Source: Verrucomicrobiota bacterium
Lineage (GTDB): Bacteria; Verrucomicrobiota; Verrucomicrobiia; Chthoniobacterales; UBA10450
Assembly (NCBI GenBank): GCA_003217875.1
Contig: QHMR01000134.1
Location: forward strand, 1-35,980
Direction of reading: 5' to 3'
DNA: 35,980 bases
The notes below the pieces were generated by a model. It had not been told where the DNA came from. It searched no databases and worked only from the letters and a program-made list of their open reading frames with translations. The position numbers and the translations under genes were made by a program. This document shows, one piece after another, positions 27,583-35,980 of the stretch (positions are counted from its first letter, which is position 1; every line of letters starts with the position of its first letter).

Positions 27583-28714
27583 AGATTTCCAACTGCTTGG
27601 GAAATCGCGACAGAATTTTGCAGCCCGTTTTCGTAACCAAAACCACGTCTTCCAGGCGCACTCCGCCCAGGCCGGGATAATAAAGCCCCGGCTCAACCGT
27701 GAGCACCTGCCGATCTTTTAAAACTACTTTTTGCAGACGAGGATGCTCATGAATTTCCAATCCCAGCCCATGACCGGTGCCGTGAAAAAATCCCACGCGT
27801 CTGCCCTTGCGAATTTCGGTCGGGAAACCGCGTCTGGCGAAAAGTTCCTGGATCGCCTTATGAATCGTCATTCCATCCACGCCAGCTTTGATTTGCCTCA
27901 AGGCCAGCGCTTGCCCAGCTTTCACCGTTTCCCAAAGCTTTCGTTGTGCGTCGCTCGCGCGCCCGCGCAAGACCGTGCGGGTCATGTCGCCAAAATATCC
28001 GGTCTTCGCATCGCGTGGAAAGACATCCAGGATAATCAATGAATCCGCGTAGAGCGGTCCGAAGCCGCGCTCATGTGGATCGCAGGCCTGATCGCCACCT
28101 GCGACAATTGTGCCTAGCGAAACACCTCCTGCACGCAAAATCGCGGAGTCAATTTCGGCACGGAGGATTTCCGAAGTCAGCGTCTTACCGCGCCAGTGCA
28201 ACCGTTTTCCAGAACCCGGTTTGGACTGTTTCAACACTTCAATCGCGCGTTTGAGCCCTTTTTCCGTGATCCGCAAGGCGTGTCCCATCATTTTGATTTC
28301 CTTTTTTGATTTCGCTTCGCGCTCCGGCCAGAAGAATCCGTTTGTCGCCCGGACACGGATTTTGTTCGCGGCGAGTTCCTCCGCGTAACGAAGGGGGAAA
28401 TTTGCAGGAACAGTTGCTGATTTTACACCACGCTTTCTGAGAAAATGGGCGAGAACTTTTTCATACGGCGGCGCCTTTTTTGATTTTCCCTGTACTTCGC
28501 GCTCGATCTCGCTGAACATCACAAATTCATCGGCATCTGCTTGTTTGCGGCCACGGTCGATTTCCAAATCGCTCAAGACGAGCGTGCGCTTGCCGTTGCG
28601 CTGCAAAAAAATGAAGGGGTCAGGCGCCCAAAACTTCGTCGCGTAAAGCATGTCGGCATCAGTGTCGCTGGCCGCGACCATTAAGCGGGCGGATTTGGTC
28701 TTTGGAGTGCTCAT
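27581..28714 (-). CDS. M24-family Xaa-Pro aminopeptidase
   Basis: The product is 377 residues. The N-terminal creatinase-like domain (about 8-125) precedes a pita-bread metallopeptidase domain (about 140-370). The five metal ligands of the M24 family are all visible: Asp230 (ILDVFP), Asp243 (GYFGDMTRT), His315 (FFHGTGHGLGLEIHE), Glu341 (TVEPGLY) and Glu355 (RLEDVVLVT). A cytosolic aminopeptidase acting on Xaa-Pro peptides is likely (PepQ/PepP-like). A purine-rich AGAGGT precedes the ATG closely. Its transcript would run toward the metallopeptidase-sigma operon, but a 167-nt gap with a dispersed repeat separates them. Confidence 0.93.
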   Translation of the reverse strand: MSTPKTKSARLMVAASDTDADMLYATKFWAPDPFIFLQRNGKRTLVLSDLEIDRGRKQADADEFVMFSEIEREVQGKSKKAPPYEKVLAHFLRKRGVKSATVPANFPLRYAEELAANKIRVRATNGFFWPEREAKSKKEIKMMGHALRITEKGLKRAIEVLKQSKPGSGKRLHWRGKTLTSEILRAEIDSAILRAGGVSLGTIVAGGDQACDPHERGFGPLYADSLIILDVFPRDAKTGYFGDMTRTVLRGRASDAQRKLWETVKAGQALALRQIKAGVDGMTIHKAIQELFARRGFPTEIRKGRRVGFFHGTGHGLGLEIHEHPRLQKVVLKDRQVLTVEPGLYYPGLGGVRLEDVVLVTKTGCKILSRFPKQLEI

Positions 28715-28912
28715 GTGACCTCTATTTTTCCCCGACCAGGTCGCTTGAGCAACTTTTCGTTGACACCGTGCTTTAGATGGGTGCGCTGGGAGAACTTACT
28801 TTCTGAACTGCTTCAGCACTTTTCGGGCAGGATCTGAAGGCGCGATTCACGTCCAACCCACCCGGCTCGATTGAAGCGCGCTTTCAGCGCTTGTTTTACA
28901 TCTGATGTGATT

Positions 28913-28932
28913 CCTGGGGCGCATGCCCCAGG
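28913..28932. repeat. Perfect 8-bp hairpin in the gap between ABC transporter and M24 peptidase genes
   Basis: CCTGGGGC and GCCCCAGG flank a 4-nt loop (28921-28924). A second, smaller inverted repeat (AAGCGC/GCGCTT, about 28874-28892) and the palindrome CACCGCGGTG (about 28971-28980) lie in the same 281-nt gap. On the minus strand the structures lie directly after the ABC transporter stop (28996), so the strong one could terminate that transcript, though no T-tract follows. Confidence 0.55.
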
Positions 28933-28995
28933 TCGCGTGACAAAGCGCCCTGGACGCTGAACAAATGCGCACCGCGGTGTTAACGAGAGACCTGA

Positions 28996-31900
28996 TCAAC
29001 TCCTTCGCACGACTTCCAATTGCTTTCGCAGAATCCAAAGCAGTAGCACCAGCAATGCAAGCGTCGATGTAACCAGAACGACCGTGTTAAAGGTAAACAC
29101 GCCAAAACTGATTCCGAAATAACGTTTCTGCAGGCCGAAGAACACGTTCGGCTTTTTGCCGCGTCGATAATCATTCTGTTCCATCTCGGCCTTTGAGATC
29201 AAGTCTGACACCTTCTGGTTGACGTAGATTTGTTCGGCTGTGATCGGGCCATTCGCGTCTTTAAAGAGCGAGCGATCGAATTTCTGTCTTCCGGCGATGA
29301 CGGGGTCGAGCAGCGTGAGAAAGTGAGCGATTTCCTTCGCGGAACGTCCTTCGAGCCCCGAGAGCAATGCTAAAACATCCTTCAAGTCATTGAGACGCGC
29401 GCGTTGCTCCGGTGTGTTCACCTTGGGCGCGAGCTTTTGAATTTCGTCGTTAGCGCGGTCCTGCCGCCGCGTAAGCGGATTGAGTTTGGCTTGAGCGACA
29501 ATCACCTCTTCGTACGACCAGCGCATGGCAATGAATTGGCAGACAAGTGGCACCTGCAGCTTGCTCTCCGTCTTCACTGTTTTGTCTGTGCTTGGATGTT
29601 CCGACAACCAGTGCGAGAGCGAGTAAAGCAGACCGAGGTTCCGGTTCATGTCTTCGTACTTGATGAGTGCGCCACCCATGATGATTTGCGGAATCAAAAC
29701 GAGCGGAACAATGTTGGCCGCTGTTTTGGGGTCGGCCACCAGTGACGAGATGACCAGACCTAGCGCTACGCCACTCATCGCAGTCAGAAACATGATCGCC
29801 AGATCTATCCAGAACATTCCGCGAATTTGGAGGAGCGAGTTACCGATCAGGACAAAAAGAATACACTGAACGAGGGCAAACACCCCGAGCGTGAGGGTCT
29901 TTGAAATGACGTAGTACGACAGCCGGACTTTGATATTTCGCTCGCGTTGCAGCACCGGCCTGTCCCGGATGATGTCATCGGCGCTGTTCGTTAGCCCAAG
30001 GAACATCGCGACGATCAGACCGAGAAACAAGAACGTCGGAATGTGATAAGCAGAAGCGAAATCATATGTTCCATTCTCTGAATAGCGCAGGATGGTCGCA
30101 ATCAGCAGCGCCAGCACAGGTGAAACCCCAATGGTGATAATCAGATTGGCGCGGTTGCGCAGCTTACTTAGAAAAGAACGGCGCAGCAGTGTGCGAAATT
30201 GAGTCCATTCATCATGCCAGCGAATTGGGAGTCGCTTTCTTTGGACCGGCGCGACAGGCATCGGACCGGCCGGCTCCTGGCGCAGGGAAACTTGCTTGAC
30301 GTCCTGGATCAATCGGAACGCCTCGTACTTGTCGCGCCAGAATTCCGGCGAATAACGGCGCGCCGCGACGAGCTGACCGCGGCTGTTTTCTTCGTAAATG
30401 ATATCGCCGCTTAAATCGCGCAGCGGCGTCTCCAGCACATCAAAAATGAATTCGGGCCGTGTCGTTCCGCACGACGGGCATGCGCCCAATTCCGCACCGA
30501 ACTGATGCTGATGTTCCGCTTCGGCAAAATAGCGCAGCATGTCAGACGGCGTTCCGAAAAAAACCAGGCGCCCGCCTTTGTCGAGCAGGATTGCCTTGTG
30601 AAACATCTGAAAAATTTTCGAGCTTGGCTGGTGAATCGTGACGATGACGATTTTGTTGTGCGCCAGACCTCGAATGATTTCCATGACGTGCTCGGAATCT
30701 TTCGATGAAAGGCCGGAAGTCGGTTCGTCGAACAGATAAACGTCCGACATTCCGATCATATCGAGTCCCAGGTTCAAACGTTTCCGTTCGCCACCGCTCA
30801 ATAATTTACTCTCCGGGCTGCCGACAACGGCGTCACGGCGTTCGCCCAATCCAAGCTCGACTAGTTTAGCGTCGAGGCGCCGACTGCGGTCGCGGCGTGA
30901 GAGGTGCGGTGCTCGAATCGCTGCCGCAAACAGCAGGTTTTCTCCAATAGTGAGGTGTTCGTCGAAGGCGTCCTGCTGAGGCATGTAACTGAGGTATTGT
31001 TTCAACGCGTCGAGATTCTGATAGAGCGATTGTCCGTTAAGAATGACCTCTCCGCTGGTAGGCTGCAGCTGGCCGGCGAGCACTCTCAGTAGCGTGCTTT
31101 TTCCCGAACCGCTCGCGCCCATGACGCAGACAAGCTCGCCACGCGTGACGGGAAATGAAATTCCCTCCAAGCCAATCTCGCCTTTGCTAAAACGGTGCGT
31201 AACTTCATTCGCTTCCAGAGTGCGAATGATGTTGCGCTCTTCCTCGATGATCCGTTCCGAAAAGTTGCATCGCAGAATTTGTCCGACGTCGATTCGAATC
31301 GTATCGCCGTCCCTGAGCTGCGCGGTCGTGCGCACGGGCTCGTTGCCGACCATGATTGGCCGATCCGCTTCGATCACTTCGAGGACGCCTACCCGCTGAT
31401 CGTAATCGCAGAAAATTTTGAGCACCACGTCACCGCTCGTGCCCGGGGAAAGCAGAATATCGTCCGCTTGAAGCCGGCTCGGGTCGTTCGACACCAAATA
31501 TTCCGATTTGGAGGCCTTGAGTTGGAAGCGTCCGCCCAACGCTCGAGCGCGACGACGCAGATCGCTCAAATCCATTTCGCTGTCGTTGTGGAAGACGATC
31601 CTGTCTTCCAGCGTGGCCTCGACCTGTGTGCCGGCTTTCAATCTCACTCCGTTGAGCACGGCATTCACATCCCGCAACGCCTTCACTCGCACGTTTAATC
31701 CGAAAGTAACCCGAAGTGCGCTTTCACGCGTTCGCGAGCGTTCCAGTTCCACTTCATCCGACTCCTTATTTACACGGATGAAAATCTGTGGAAGCGAAAC
31801 GTTCTTCTTGGCGTTGAAATATTGTGCCAGCTCCTGATAGCTGAGCACCTGGTCGCCTACTAAAATGCGCTGGCCAGGATAAATTCGGCAGAAACCGCCG

Positions 31901-32334
31901 CGCACCAATGGTCTCCCGCGCACCGAGACGTTGTGCCCGCTGTAATTTTTTAACAAAATCAAATCGTGATAACGAAAGGCCATTAGCCGATCGGTTTCGC
32001 TGAGGTTCTTGAGTATGACGTCGGCCTTGCCGTTGGGTCCGAAAGAGATTGATTCCAGCGGGGACGCGCCATGCTGATAAATCGCCGGGTCCGAATCCTC
32101 TGACGCGTTGAGTTGATAAACGATGTCAATCGCCTGGGCAGCCATGCCCATCTGCGACATGAAAGAATAGAACGCCACCACTTGTTCCTGTTTCAGGCCG
32201 GCTTGCGAAATGAGATCGTAAAGTTGAACGCCGAGCATGATCTTGCGCTCGGTCGTGAGCTGCGTGCTCAACTTTTGCGCCATCGCCGACAAATCCTGCT
32301 GTTCGTAAAGCGCTTGCCGGAAAAGTTGGCGCAT
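28996..32334 (-). CDS. Very large ABCG-like ABC transporter with N-terminal FHA-like sensor regions
   Basis: The product is 1112 residues. Residues 1-110 are helical (TerB-like in pattern, weak). Residues about 110-375 contain two FHA-like beta-rich stretches (FRYHDLILLKNYSGHNVSVRGRPLV and DRPIMVGNEPVRTTAQLRDGDTIRID). The ABC ATPase follows: Walker A GASGSGKST (about 405), signature LSGGERKR (about 511), Walker B VYLFDEP and H-loop TIHQPS. An ABC2-type permease (about 730-930) has six hydrophobic helices. A polar charged region (about 940-1060) and a last TM (about 1072-1098) end the protein. ATPase-before-permease order on one chain is that of ABCG half-transporters. The FHA-like part suggests control by phosphoprotein binding, which is inference. 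The ATG is fixed by an in-frame stop 24 nt upstream. Confidence 0.9.
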   Translation of the reverse strand: MRQLFRQALYEQQDLSAMAQKLSTQLTTERKIMLGVQLYDLISQAGLKQEQVVAFYSFMSQMGMAAQAIDIVYQLNASEDSDPAIYQHGASPLESISFGPNGKADVILKNLSETDRLMAFRYHDLILLKNYSGHNVSVRGRPLVRGGFCRIYPGQRILVGDQVLSYQELAQYFNAKKNVSLPQIFIRVNKESDEVELERSRTRESALRVTFGLNVRVKALRDVNAVLNGVRLKAGTQVEATLEDRIVFHNDSEMDLSDLRRRARALGGRFQLKASKSEYLVSNDPSRLQADDILLSPGTSGDVVLKIFCDYDQRVGVLEVIEADRPIMVGNEPVRTTAQLRDGDTIRIDVGQILRCNFSERIIEEERNIIRTLEANEVTHRFSKGEIGLEGISFPVTRGELVCVMGASGSGKSTLLRVLAGQLQPTSGEVILNGQSLYQNLDALKQYLSYMPQQDAFDEHLTIGENLLFAAAIRAPHLSRRDRSRRLDAKLVELGLGERRDAVVGSPESKLLSGGERKRLNLGLDMIGMSDVYLFDEPTSGLSSKDSEHVMEIIRGLAHNKIVIVTIHQPSSKIFQMFHKAILLDKGGRLVFFGTPSDMLRYFAEAEHQHQFGAELGACPSCGTTRPEFIFDVLETPLRDLSGDIIYEENSRGQLVAARRYSPEFWRDKYEAFRLIQDVKQVSLRQEPAGPMPVAPVQRKRLPIRWHDEWTQFRTLLRRSFLSKLRNRANLIITIGVSPVLALLIATILRYSENGTYDFASAYHIPTFLFLGLIVAMFLGLTNSADDIIRDRPVLQRERNIKVRLSYYVISKTLTLGVFALVQCILFVLIGNSLLQIRGMFWIDLAIMFLTAMSGVALGLVISSLVADPKTAANIVPLVLIPQIIMGGALIKYEDMNRNLGLLYSLSHWLSEHPSTDKTVKTESKLQVPLVCQFIAMRWSYEEVIVAQAKLNPLTRRQDRANDEIQKLAPKVNTPEQRARLNDLKDVLALLSGLEGRSAKEIAHFLTLLDPVIAGRQKFDRSLFKDANGPITAEQIYVNQKVSDLISKAEMEQNDYRRGKKPNVFFGLQKRYFGISFGVFTFNTVVLVTSTLALLVLLLWILRKQLEVVRRS

Positions 32335-32413
32335 TGGTGAAACTCGCCAGTACCTGAATTAGCAAGGGCAACAAATTTGGTCCCTCCGATACGCTGCGAG
32401 GTTTGCGCAAGGC

Positions 32414-32539
32414 CCGCCGCATCCAGCGGCGGCCAGTCCGTCGCACCCGGTACGCAAGCGGGGTTACCCGCTGCACAGCGCGGTCAAGCTTATCTGCGAC
32501 GGATGAAACGATCTCGGTCATCTGGATAGTCCGGGTGCG
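32414..32539 (-). promoter_or_regulatory. Candidate structured leader RNA of the ABC transporter with competing stems
   Basis: Read on the minus strand, segment A (32539-32531, CGCACCCGG), segment B (32503-32495, TCCGTCGCA) and segment C (32450-32437, CCGGGTGCGACGGA) allow two alternative perfect 9-bp pairings, A with C or B with C, sharing four bases of C. Inside B-C lies a perfect hairpin (GCGGG/CCCGC, 32458-32471), and downstream of C another (32432-32414, 7-bp stem, 5-nt loop). The whole lies 80-205 nt before the ABC transporter start, in a 384-nt gap without a recognisable gene. It is a possible attenuator or riboswitch-like element; no known class matches. Confidence 0.4.
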
Positions 32540-32635
32540 AATTTTACGCGAAACCACCGAGCGGCGCAATGCGCAGCCACGAACATAGAAGTGGAACAAA
32601 TGACAAAATCCGAACGATGAAGCTGGAAGAAATGA

Positions 32636-32689
32636 CTAATGAACATGATTAGCGTTCCCGGCCCCGTTTTGCATTGCCAATTTGTTCAT
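32636..32689 (-). CDS. 17-residue ORF with perfect Shine-Dalgarno, possible leader peptide
   Basis: ATG at 32689, TAG at 32636-32638, product MNKLAMQNGAGNANHVH. The sequence TAAGGAGGT, fully complementary to the 16S rRNA 3' end, lies 11 nt upstream. Strong ribosome-binding sites are rare in this window, which makes it stand out. The ORF precedes the candidate structured leader and the ABC transporter on the same strand. The peptide is rich in Asn and ends in His-Val-His; no function is known. Confidence 0.4.
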   Translation of the reverse strand: MNKLAMQNGAGNANHVH

Positions 32690-32700
32690 GGTAATTTTTA

Positions 32701-32709
32701 ACCTCCTTA
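32701..32709 (-). promoter_or_regulatory. Perfect 9-nt Shine-Dalgarno (minus) / anti-Shine-Dalgarno (plus)
   Basis: On the minus strand this reads TAAGGAGGT, the ribosome-binding site of the 17-codon ORF. On the plus strand it reads ACCTCCTTA, identical to the 16S rRNA 3' end, only 9 nt before the ftsH start codon. It may affect ftsH translation, for example by pairing with a purine-rich segment of the mRNA. ftsH itself has no visible Shine-Dalgarno. Confidence 0.6.
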
Positions 32710-32718
32710 ACAGTTCCT

Positions 32719-34758
32719 ATGCCTCAATTCGATCGCAACTCACAGCGGGATAATAAATCCCGGGGCAGCGAACCCAATTTTAATTGGCGCGGCGTGATCC
32801 TCATCGTCATTGCATTCAGTCTTATCGCGATGGCGATGCTCTTTTACCGGGGCGGAATGCAGCCGGTCGAAGACGTGCCTTACAACCGTTTCCTCGAGCT
32901 GCTGGAAAACAAGCAGATCGTTAACGACAAAAACTATCCGCTCCAGCTGGTGGTCGAGGACGGCCGCCCGACCCAAACATTGCGCGGTGCTTACATCCGC
33001 CAGGGCGTAGGAGCAGCCCCATCCCAACCTGTCCCGTTTCGAACCACCGTTTACCTGAGTTTCACAAACAATTTACAGGAGAAACTCGCTGCCGCTGGCA
33101 TGCAGCCCGCCATCAAAACGGAATCAAACATGCTCGCGCAGACTGTGGTCGGTTTCCTGCCGATCGCTCTGTTCTTGCTGGTGCTTTATTTCCTGTTTCG
33201 CCAGCAAATCCGAATGGCTGGAAAAGGCGCGCTTAATTTCGGCAAGTCCAAGGCGCGCATGCTCGCGCGAGACAAAAACAAGATCACTTTCCGCGACGTC
33301 GCCGGCGTGGAGGAAGCAAAGGATGAAGTGCAGGAGCTCGTCGAGTTCTTGCGAGACCCGAAAAAATTTCAGAAACTCGGTGGCCGCATTCCAAAGGGCG
33401 TGTTGATGGTCGGCCCGCCGGGCACGGGCAAGACGCTGTTGGCTCGCGCCATCGCAGGCGAAGCCGATGTCCCGTTCTTTTCAATCAGTGGCTCGGACTT
33501 TGTTGAAATGTTTGTTGGCGTCGGCGCAAGCCGTGTTCGCGACATGTTCGAACAAGGCAAAAAGTCCGCGCCCTGCATCATTTTTATCGACGAGATTGAT
33601 GCTGTCGGGCGTCACCGTGGCCACGGCGTAGGTGGCGGCCACGACGAGCGCGAGCAAACATTGAATGCGTTGCTCGTCGAGATGGACGGGTTCGATACGC
33701 AGGAAGGCGTCATCATCATCGCGGCCACGAACCGTCCTGATGTTCTCGACCCCGCGTTATTGCGACCGGGGCGTTTCGATCGCCAGATCACTGTCAATTT
33801 GCCTGACGTGAAAGGACGCGAAGAAATTCTGCGTGTGCACGCCAAGAAAGTGAAGCTTGCCGAAGGCGTCGATCTCGCCGTGGTCGCGCGCGGCACGCCC
33901 GGTTATTCCGGCGCGGAACTGGCCAATGTGATTAACGAAGCAGCCTTGCTTGCTGCGCGCCGCGGACTAAAGGCAATCACGCTGCCCGAACTCGAAGAAG
34001 CGCGCGATAAAGTTCGCTGGGGCAAAGAACGCCGGAGCCTCGCCCTCAGCGAAAAAGAAAAAACGAATACCGCCTACCACGAGGCGGGTCACGCGCTGTT
34101 GCTCGAACTTCTTCCGCACACCGAGCCGTTGCACAAGGTAACCATTATCCCTCGCGGCCCATCACTCGGCTCAACCATGTGGTTGCCCGAGGAAGACAAA
34201 TACACCAATCGCAAAAACGAGTTGCTCGCCGGTCTCGCTGTGAGTATGGGCGGACGCGTTGCGGAGGAAATCGTCTTTGGCGACATCACCAATGGCGCGC
34301 GCGGCGACATCAAGATGGCTACGGCAATTGCGCGCCGAATGGTTTGCGAGTGGGGTATGAGCGAAAAAATGGGCATGGTCGAATATGGCGACCACGAAGA
34401 TTACGTTTTCCTCGGCCGCGACATTTCACGCGCGCGCGATTACAGCGAGGCGACCGCCGAGCAAATCGATCAGGAAGTGAAAAAACTACTCGATGACGCG
34501 TATCAACTCGCCAAGGCAACGCTCACAGCAAATCGCGATAAGCTGGAGGTAATCGCAAAAGCCTTGCTCGAATTCGAAACGCTCGACGGCTCGCAACTCA
34601 AAGAAATCGTCGAACACGGCCGGTTGATAAATCCGCCGCCAGGCGCATCGCCGCCCCCCGGCAAGAAAATGCCGGCCGAAAAACCGCCCAAGCAAGTCGT
34701 AGCCGCCCCCGACGTCACACCGCCGCTCCCCGGCGCCCTCGGCGGGGCGCCAGCGTAG
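32719..34758 (+). CDS. ftsH: ATP-dependent zinc metalloprotease FtsH
   Basis: The product is 679 residues. TM1 (about 24-43) and TM2 (about 136-156) flank a periplasmic domain. The AAA+ module contains Walker A GPPGTGKT (about 230-237), Walker [12 protein letters not shown] (about 286-296) and the second region of homology ([20 protein letters not shown]). The protease domain has HEAGH (about 454-458). The C-terminus is Pro/Lys-rich (about 630-679), longer than in E. coli FtsH. FtsH forms hexamers in the inner membrane and degrades misassembled membrane proteins and regulators. It is divergent from the ABC transporter (384-nt gap) and convergent with the integrase. The start lacks a clear Shine-Dalgarno. 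Confidence 0.98.
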   Translation: MPQFDRNSQRDNKSRGSEPNFNWRGVILIVIAFSLIAMAMLFYRGGMQPVEDVPYNRFLELLENKQIVNDKNYPLQLVVEDGRPTQTLRGAYIRQGVGAAPSQPVPFRTTVYLSFTNNLQEKLAAAGMQPAIKTESNMLAQTVVGFLPIALFLLVLYFLFRQQIRMAGKGALNFGKSKARMLARDKNKITFRDVAGVEEAKDEVQELVEFLRDPKKFQKLGGRIPKGVLMVGPPGTGKTLLARAIAGEADVPFFSISGSDFVEMFVGVGASRVRDMFEQGKKSAPCIIFIDEIDAVGRHRGHGVGGGHDEREQTLNALLVEMDGFDTQEGVIIIAATNRPDVLDPALLRPGRFDRQITVNLPDVKGREEILRVHAKKVKLAEGVDLAVVARGTPGYSGAELANVINEAALLAARRGLKAITLPELEEARDKVRWGKERRSLALSEKEKTNTAYHEAGHALLLELLPHTEPLHKVTIIPRGPSLGSTMWLPEEDKYTNRKNELLAGLAVSMGGRVAEEIVFGDITNGARGDIKMATAIARRMVCEWGMSEKMGMVEYGDHEDYVFLGRDISRARDYSEATAEQIDQEVKKLLDDAYQLAKATLTANRDKLEVIAKALLEFETLDGSQLKEIVEHGRLINPPPGASPPPGKKMPAEKPPKQVVAAPDVTPPLPGALGGAPA

Positions 34759-34775
34759 GCGCCTCACACGTGGTG

Positions 34776-34797
34776 GTTTCGGCCGCCGCGCCGAAAC
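34776..34797 (+). terminator. Perfect 8-bp hairpin after ftsH
   Basis: GTTTCGGC (34776-34783) and GCCGAAAC (34790-34797) form a perfect stem around a 6-nt loop, 18 nt after the ftsH stop. Only a weak T-containing stretch (AATCTTG) follows, so termination efficiency is uncertain. It also separates ftsH from the convergent integrase gene. Confidence 0.55.
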
Positions 34798-34881
34798 AAT
34801 CTTGCTGTAGTGGAAGCCGTATCGGCTGCCTTGCGTCTTGCATTCGACGTTTGGAGCCAAGCGTTAACGTTTCTTTGGTTC

Positions 34882-35868
34882 TCAATCCAGCGGGCTTTTC
34901 ACGCCAACGCCCGGTCGATTCAACACGTGCGTGTAAATCATCGTCGTGCTCACGTCCTTATGTCCAAGCAACTCCTGCACCGTGCGAATATCATAGCCGC
35001 GCGTCAACAAATGCGTCGCGAAAGAATGCCGGAGGCCGTGGCAGTTCGCGCGCTTCACAATTCCCGCGGCATCGACTGCCCTTTTCAATGTAGTTTGCAA
35101 AATTCCTTCCGCGGTGTGGTGCCGTTGTTTCGCGCCCGTTCGCGGATCGATGGAAATGCGCGACGAAGGAAAAACATATTGCCAGGCCCATGCGCGTGCG
35201 GCGCTCGGGATCTTTCGACTTAACGCAAATGGAAGATGAACCCGGCCGAACCCATCTTCTACATCCTGCTCGTGTTGCGCCTTCACGCGCACGAGATGCC
35301 GGCGCAGTGGTTCAGACAGATTTAAGGGCAACATGGTGATGCGGTCTTTGCCGCCTTTCGCGTCGCGCACTGTTATCTGCGCGAGCTCGAAATCGACATC
35401 CTTGACCCGCAATCGCACGCACTCCATCAAGCGCAGGCCACTGCCGTAAAGCAACCCAGCCATCAGTTTGGGCACGCCATGCAGGTGCGCAAAGATACGT
35501 TTCACTTCCATGCGCGAGAGGACTACCGGAAGTTTCGGCGGCTTCTTCGCCCGCTCGACTTTCTCCAGCCAACCGATCTCGTGCTTAAGCACTTCTTTGT
35601 AGAGAAACAGTAATGCGCTCAGCGCCTGGTTTTGAGTAGAGGGCGCGACGTCGCGATCGCGGGCCAGATGAGTAAGGAACCGCGCGACTTCTTCTTCTGC
35701 CATTTCGGCTGGATGCCGTTTGTTGTGGTAGATAATGAACCGCTTGATCCAGTCGATATAAGCCTGCTCGGTGCGGATGGAGTAATGCTTGCGCCGGATG
35801 ACGTCTCGCACCTGATCGAGCAGTTTGGGTTTGTTTGACGCCGCCGGACTTGTTATCCTCTCAGCCAT
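34882..35868 (-). CDS. intI: Integron-type integrase (IntI-like tyrosine recombinase)
   Basis: From ATG 35868 the product is 328 residues. The N-terminal SAM-like DNA-binding domain (about 15-95, [30 protein letters not shown]) precedes the catalytic domain. All tyrosine-recombinase residues are present: Arg in [12 protein letters not shown], Lys in [18 protein letters not shown] and the nucleophile Tyr in TMIYTHV. The segment [28 protein letters not shown] is the extra I2-helix patch found only in integron integrases, and the C-terminal GVKSPLD is likewise typical. It would recombine attI and attC sites to move gene cassettes. The frame is open to 35931, but MAERITS at 35868 is a better N-terminus. 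No attC array is visible. Confidence 0.92.
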   Translation of the reverse strand: MAERITSPAASNKPKLLDQVRDVIRRKHYSIRTEQAYIDWIKRFIIYHNKRHPAEMAEEEVARFLTHLARDRDVAPSTQNQALSALLFLYKEVLKHEIGWLEKVERAKKPPKLPVVLSRMEVKRIFAHLHGVPKLMAGLLYGSGLRLMECVRLRVKDVDFELAQITVRDAKGGKDRITMLPLNLSEPLRRHLVRVKAQHEQDVEDGFGRVHLPFALSRKIPSAARAWAWQYVFPSSRISIDPRTGAKQRHHTAEGILQTTLKRAVDAAGIVKRANCHGLRHSFATHLLTRGYDIRTVQELLGHKDVSTTMIYTHVLNRPGVGVKSPLD

Positions 35869-35920
35869 GGCAACGATTTTGTCCCCGCGGTTCCTAAAAT
35901 CAAGCCGGATTAGACCTCTT

Positions 35921-35980
35921 ATGAGCCACATTGATGATCTTGCCGCAGGCGTAAATGAAATGCAGCGCGCGGAGGCGCAA
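35921..35980 (+). CDS. Start of a divergent ORF, cut by the window edge
   Basis: An ATG at 35921 opens a frame of 20 codons without a stop up to the end of the window ([20 protein letters not shown]). It is divergent from the integrase gene across 52 nt. Because cassette arrays usually lie beyond the intI start, it may be a first cassette or an unrelated neighbour. Too short to identify. Confidence 0.4.
   Translation, partial: MSHIDDLAAGVNEMQRAEAQ

Noticed and set aside
27448-27696. Minus-strand open frame of 82 codons
   Set aside because: It is formed by the dispersed repeat and an out-of-frame part of the M24 peptidase gene.
32126-32599. 157-codon minus-strand frame overlapping the ABC transporter start
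   Set aside because: Half of it lies in another frame of the transporter gene. The upstream half (MTEIVSSVADKLDRAVQRV) is mildly protein-like, so a small gene cannot be fully excluded, but no ribosome-binding site or family supports it.
34759-34881. Possible attC site beside the integrase gene
   Set aside because: GCGTTAACG near 34862 resembles a core site, but no partner RYYYAAC/GTTRRRY pair with the expected spacing and symmetry was found.

Overview
The window reads as chromosomal DNA of a Gram-negative soil or freshwater bacterium. Envelope-type genes (periplasmic HtrA, L,D-transpeptidase, MurNAc-6-phosphate etherase, many signal peptides), moderate GC, frequent missing Shine-Dalgarno sequences, and an integron-type integrase together suggest a verrucomicrobial (Spartobacteria/Chthoniobacterales-like) genome. 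That placement is an inference from gene style, not from a marker gene. No rRNA, tRNA or CRISPR array was seen.

Layout. 1-4740: a minus-strand cluster with two paralogous secreted Asp-box (BNR/sortilin-like) proteins, one running off the left edge, and a small secreted protein with a carboxypeptidase-regulatory-like fold. 4995-6468: small membrane, secreted and GNAT genes. 6524-9174: a translationally coupled MtnA-like isomerase and class II aldolase, followed by a broken Tat-signal aldo/keto reductase. 9301-11943: small secreted or membrane proteins, including a tandem DUF2846-like pair, and a GYD protein. 11986-14262: KirBac channel plus alpha/beta hydrolase, then a CPBP protease. 14362-17266: a divergent pair, an ankyrin/L,D-transpeptidase fusion and an active HtrA. 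17362-19690: a DUF2157/GDYXXLXY pair and two tiny membrane proteins. 19879-23959: a sugar kinase-MurQ fusion divergent from ligA. 24468-27413: a minus-strand stress-type operon with a Zn metallopeptidase, an ECF sigma factor, a one-TM putative anti-sigma factor, and an HtrA-like protein that has lost all three catalytic residues. 27581-34758: M24 peptidase, a very large ABCG-like transporter with N-terminal FHA-like regions, and ftsH. 34882-35980: an integron-type integrase and the start of a divergent ORF.

Functional threads. Envelope maintenance dominates: peptidoglycan cross-linking and recycling, periplasmic proteolysis, and sigma/anti-sigma signalling. The most unusual items are the pseudo-HtrA in a MucD-like position of a sigma operon, the ankyrin-L,D-transpeptidase fusion, the isomerase/aldolase pair that may handle 5-deoxy- or methylthio-pentose phosphates, and a possible leader region (17-codon ORF with perfect Shine-Dalgarno plus two competing 9-bp stems) between the ABC transporter and ftsH. 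Several intergenic gaps carry inverted or dispersed repeats.
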